From RGIG6904 sp024680835 (lineage in GTDB: Bacteria > Bacillota > Clostridia > Lachnospirales > Lachnospiraceae), in contig JAILBP010000160.1 of assembly GCA_024680835.1 (NCBI GenBank), forward strand, positions 1-7,473: DNA of 7,473 bases, in the 5' to 3' direction. Shown one piece after another: positions 5,083 through 7,473 of this stretch. The notes beneath the pieces were generated by a model that was not told the origin of the DNA, did not search any database, and worked only from the letters and a program-made list of their open reading frames with translations. The first letter of the stretch is position 1; each line of letters begins with the position of its first letter. The position numbers and the translations under genes were made by a program.

Positions 5083-7473
5083 TCAGCCCATCACTACCAC
5101 GATGTCATTCTGTGCCGCAAGCTTTGAAGCCGGTATGAGCGAGCCTTCCAGCTTCTCACCGTTGAGCGTTACGGATGCAACACCGCCGCCGACATGAGAC
5201 GGATTCTCTACCTTGATAGAAAGATGTGATCCTCTGAAGTTCTTCTCTATCTTCATGCCATCCCAGCTTGAGGGGATAGATGGAGAGATCACAAGGCCTT
5301 CCGGTGTAGGACGCATACCGCAGATACCTTCTACGCAGCCCACCATGACGGTAGAGCCTGTACCTGTGAGCCAATGCACATGAGCGCGTCCTGCGAAGGG
5401 CGAGCGTGTGGACTCAACAAACTGTCCGTGAACATACGGCTCTATAACACGGATCTCAGCCTTGTCATTCATAGCTGCGGGCGAGGTCTCTATAAAGTAT
5501 TCAAACGCTCTGTCACCGTGACCCATCAATGCCTCTGCCAGTATCAGCCAGCCCTGTGACTGTGAGAAGATACCACCGTTCTCCTTGGTGTCCGGATTGA
5601 ATATGTGCATAAGAGCGCCGTCAAAGTAGTGATCAACATAAGGCGGCTCCAAAAGCTTAGCGCCGTAAGGTGTGTTCAGTATCTCGTGAACGCTCTCCAT
5701 TGCCTTCTCACTCTGCTCATCTGAAGCAAAGCCCGAAATAACAGACCAGCTCTGGGGATTGAGCCACATATTGGCTTCGGGATCTTTCTTAGCGCCTACG
5801 ATAACGCCGTTGTCCCTGATACCGCGGATAAATCTGTCCTCATCCCAGCATTCTGAAAGAGTCTTGGAAAGCTTTTCCTTTACATCCTCAAGATATTTGA
5901 TATATTCCGTATCGCCTCTGTCTGCTGCGATCTCCAGCATCATGTCCAAACCGTAATACAGCTGGAATGCCACGAATGTAGACTCACCCTTGGCACCCAT
6001 TCTCAGGCAGTCATTCCAGTCAGCATGAAGACCTGCCGGCATATTGTGTGCTCCCAGATGATCCATAGAGAACTTTATAGCCAGCTTCAAATGATCGTAA
6101 ACTGTTGCCTCTCCGCCATTTGCATAAGGTATAACCTCATCCAAAAATGCAATGTTACCGCTCTCTGCGATGTATTTGTATACTGTCGGGAAGAGCCAGA
6201 GCGCATCATCGGCTCTGTATGACGGATGTCCTGTCATCTTGACCCACTCCGGATCATCCGGTGTTCCCGAATTGCCCGGTACAAAATCAAATACAACCAG
6301 CGGCAGACCTGCGCCGTTATTAACCTGAGCAGATATCATGAAACGGATCTTCTCAAGTGCCATCTCCGGATCGAGGTGGATGATACCCTGGATATCCTGT
6401 ACCGTATCGCGGTATCCGTATCCGTTACGCTCACCGCAGTATATGAGTGAAGCCGCTCTCGACCATGTAAATGTAATGAAGCACTGATAAGCATTCCATA
6501 CGTTTATCATGTTATTGAACTCCTCTGACGGAGTCTCAACTGAGAAGTTGTCGAGTTTAGCATGCCAGTAGTCTTTTAATGCCTTGATCTCTGCGTCTAC
6601 TGCAGATGCATCTGCATATTTTGCCAATATCTCGTCTGCCTCGGCTGCGTTCTTGCGACCGAAAACATAGGTAAGTGTCCTGCTCTCGCCCGGCTGCAAT
6701 GTGATATCGGACTGCAGTGCGCCGCAGGCATTTGAGTTGTAATTCATGGTGCCGTCGCACTTGCCGCTCTCTACCGCGATGGGATTCGAATATGTACGAT
6801 ATGCACCGATAAAGCTGTCAAGATTTCCGTTGCATGCGCTCACATCCGCTCCTGCAAGGCCGAAACATCTCTCCTTGTGGTTTGAGCCTGTGGCATCTTT
6901 TCCGGAATTCTCATTGATGTGCTGTATTATCTTATTGCCCTCAAAAGAGGTGCGCGAGATAAAGAGTGTATACTGCAGGTTTACCTGATCCTGATTGTAA
7001 TTGTCTTCGTTGGTAAACTCGATAAAGCCGTAAACAGAAAGATTCCTCGGCTTATCGGAGGTATTGGTAACCTTGCAGCTCCAAACTTCATAGGTAGCAC
7101 CCATGGGAACATAGTACGAAGTTACTGAATTGATACCCTCATAATCCGTGGTCATGATGGTGTAACCCGTGCCGTGCCGGCAAACCGTCTTGTATTTATC
7201 AAGAGGCTTTGCCACCGGCTGCCATGTAGCTGACCAGTAATCCGCTGTGTCATTGTCTCGCAGATAGATATATCTGCCCGGCAGAGACATCTGCGAATTG
7301 AAACGATACCTCGCGATACGGCCGTTGGCACCGCTCTTTACAAAGCTGTAACCGCCGCCGTTATTGGAAATGATAGCGCCGTACTCAGGCGAACCCAGGT
7401 AGTTGCACCATGGTGCCGGAGTATCCGGTCTTGTGATGACATATTCCTTTGCCGCAAGATCAAAATGTCCGTA
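5083..7473 (-). CDS. GH94 inverting disaccharide phosphorylase (chitobiose/cellobiose phosphorylase type), N-terminus cut
   Basis: A cytoplasmic enzyme that, by family, splits a beta-linked disaccharide with inorganic phosphate to a sugar 1-phosphate plus a free sugar, saving ATP. The visible frame is 797 codons with its stop and runs off the window; it opens YGHFDLAAKEYVITRPDTPAPW, and known relatives start about two residues earlier, so it is nearly complete. The N-terminal beta-sandwich domain is followed by an (alpha/alpha)6 barrel. Seen there are YRDTVQD (354-360), ADWNDC with the general-acid aspartate at visible residue 488 (about 490 in full), TKENGGIF (629-636) and LTGTG (702-706) of the phosphate site. 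The C-terminus ends VVVMG, as in relatives. From memory, PGRYIYLRDNDTADYWS and the short loop after ADWNDC look closer to Vibrio chitobiose phosphorylase than to CepA-type cellobiose phosphorylases, but His replaces the usual Arg before ADWNDC, so the substrate is open. The ATG at 7288-7290 is internal, not the start. Confidence 0.9.
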   Translation of the reverse strand, partial: YGHFDLAAKEYVITRPDTPAPWCNYLGSPEYGAIISNNGGGYSFVKSGANGRIARYRFNSQMSLPGRYIYLRDNDTADYWSATWQPVAKPLDKYKTVCRHGTGYTIMTTDYEGINSVTSYYVPMGATYEVWSCKVTNTSDKPRNLSVYGFIEFTNEDNYNQDQVNLQYTLFISRTSFEGNKIIQHINENSGKDATGSNHKERCFGLAGADVSACNGNLDSFIGAYRTYSNPIAVESGKCDGTMNYNSNACGALQSDITLQPGESRTLTYVFGRKNAAEADEILAKYADASAVDAEIKALKDYWHAKLDNFSVETPSEEFNNMINVWNAYQCFITFTWSRAASLIYCGERNGYGYRDTVQDIQGIIHLDPEMALEKIRFMISAQVNNGAGLPLVVFDFVPGNSGTPDDPEWVKMTGHPSYRADDALWLFPTVYKYIAESGNIAFLDEVIPYANGGEATVYDHLKLAIKFSMDHLGAHNMPAGLHADWNDCLRMGAKGESTFVAFQLYYGLDMMLEIAADRGDTEYIKYLEDVKEKLSKTLSECWDEDRFIRGIRDNGVIVGAKKDPEANMWLNPQSWSVISGFASDEQSEKAMESVHEILNTPYGAKLLEPPYVDHYFDGALMHIFNPDTKENGGIFSQSQGWLILAEALMGHGDRAFEYFIETSPAAMNDKAEIRVIEPYVHGQFVESTRSPFAGRAHVHWLTGTGSTVMVGCVEGICGMRPTPEGLVISPSIPSSWDGMKIEKNFRGSHLSIKVENPSHVGGGVASVTLNGEKLEGSLIPASKLAAQNDIVVVMG

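Overview
Organism: the window looks like a chromosomal piece of an anaerobic Firmicute of the class Clostridia, most likely a Lachnospiraceae-type gut or rumen bacterium. The reasons are strong purine-rich ribosome binding sites, near-consensus sigma-A promoters (two with an extended -10), a compact MATE protein, a REC-GGDEF-EAL regulator and a GH94 disaccharide phosphorylase of the kind fibre degraders carry. This is inference from gene content; there is no rRNA or other marker gene. All six coding regions lie on the minus strand, so transcription runs from high to low coordinates.

Layout, in transcription order. (1) 5083-7473: GH94 phosphorylase (chitobiose/cellobiose phosphorylase type), cut by the window edge only about two codons short of its expected start, and closed by a clean intrinsic terminator at 5034-5059. 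(2) 4728-5033: a control region for azlC with a near-consensus promoter, two near-perfect dyads with the same two-base TT centre, and a leader of about 177 nt containing a 14-position stem. (3) 3984-4727 azlC and 3532-3840 azlD, the two subunits of a branched-chain amino acid exporter. They are unusually far apart: the 143-bp gap holds a duplicated copy of the azlC tail and a nested inverted repeat. (4) 3390-3531: promoter region of the next unit. (5) 1728-3389: response regulator with a degenerate GGDEF domain and an apparently intact EAL domain, followed 39 bp later by (6) 336-1688, a MATE-family efflux transporter, ending in a terminator directly after its stop. (7) 1-110: the first 36 codons of an unrecognised protein with its own leader at 111-283.

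How they may work together: three or four independent transcription units are visible. The GH94 enzyme would conserve energy by phosphorolysis of an imported or intracellular beta-1,4-linked disaccharide. AzlCD would export branched-chain amino acids or analogues. The regulator would turn over c-di-GMP in response to an unseen kinase and is probably co-transcribed with the MATE exporter.

I see no CRISPR array, phage gene, transposase, tRNA or rRNA, and no clearly new multi-gene system. The most unusual material is non-coding: the paired dyads and leader in front of azlC, and the duplicated and palindromic material between azlC and azlD.
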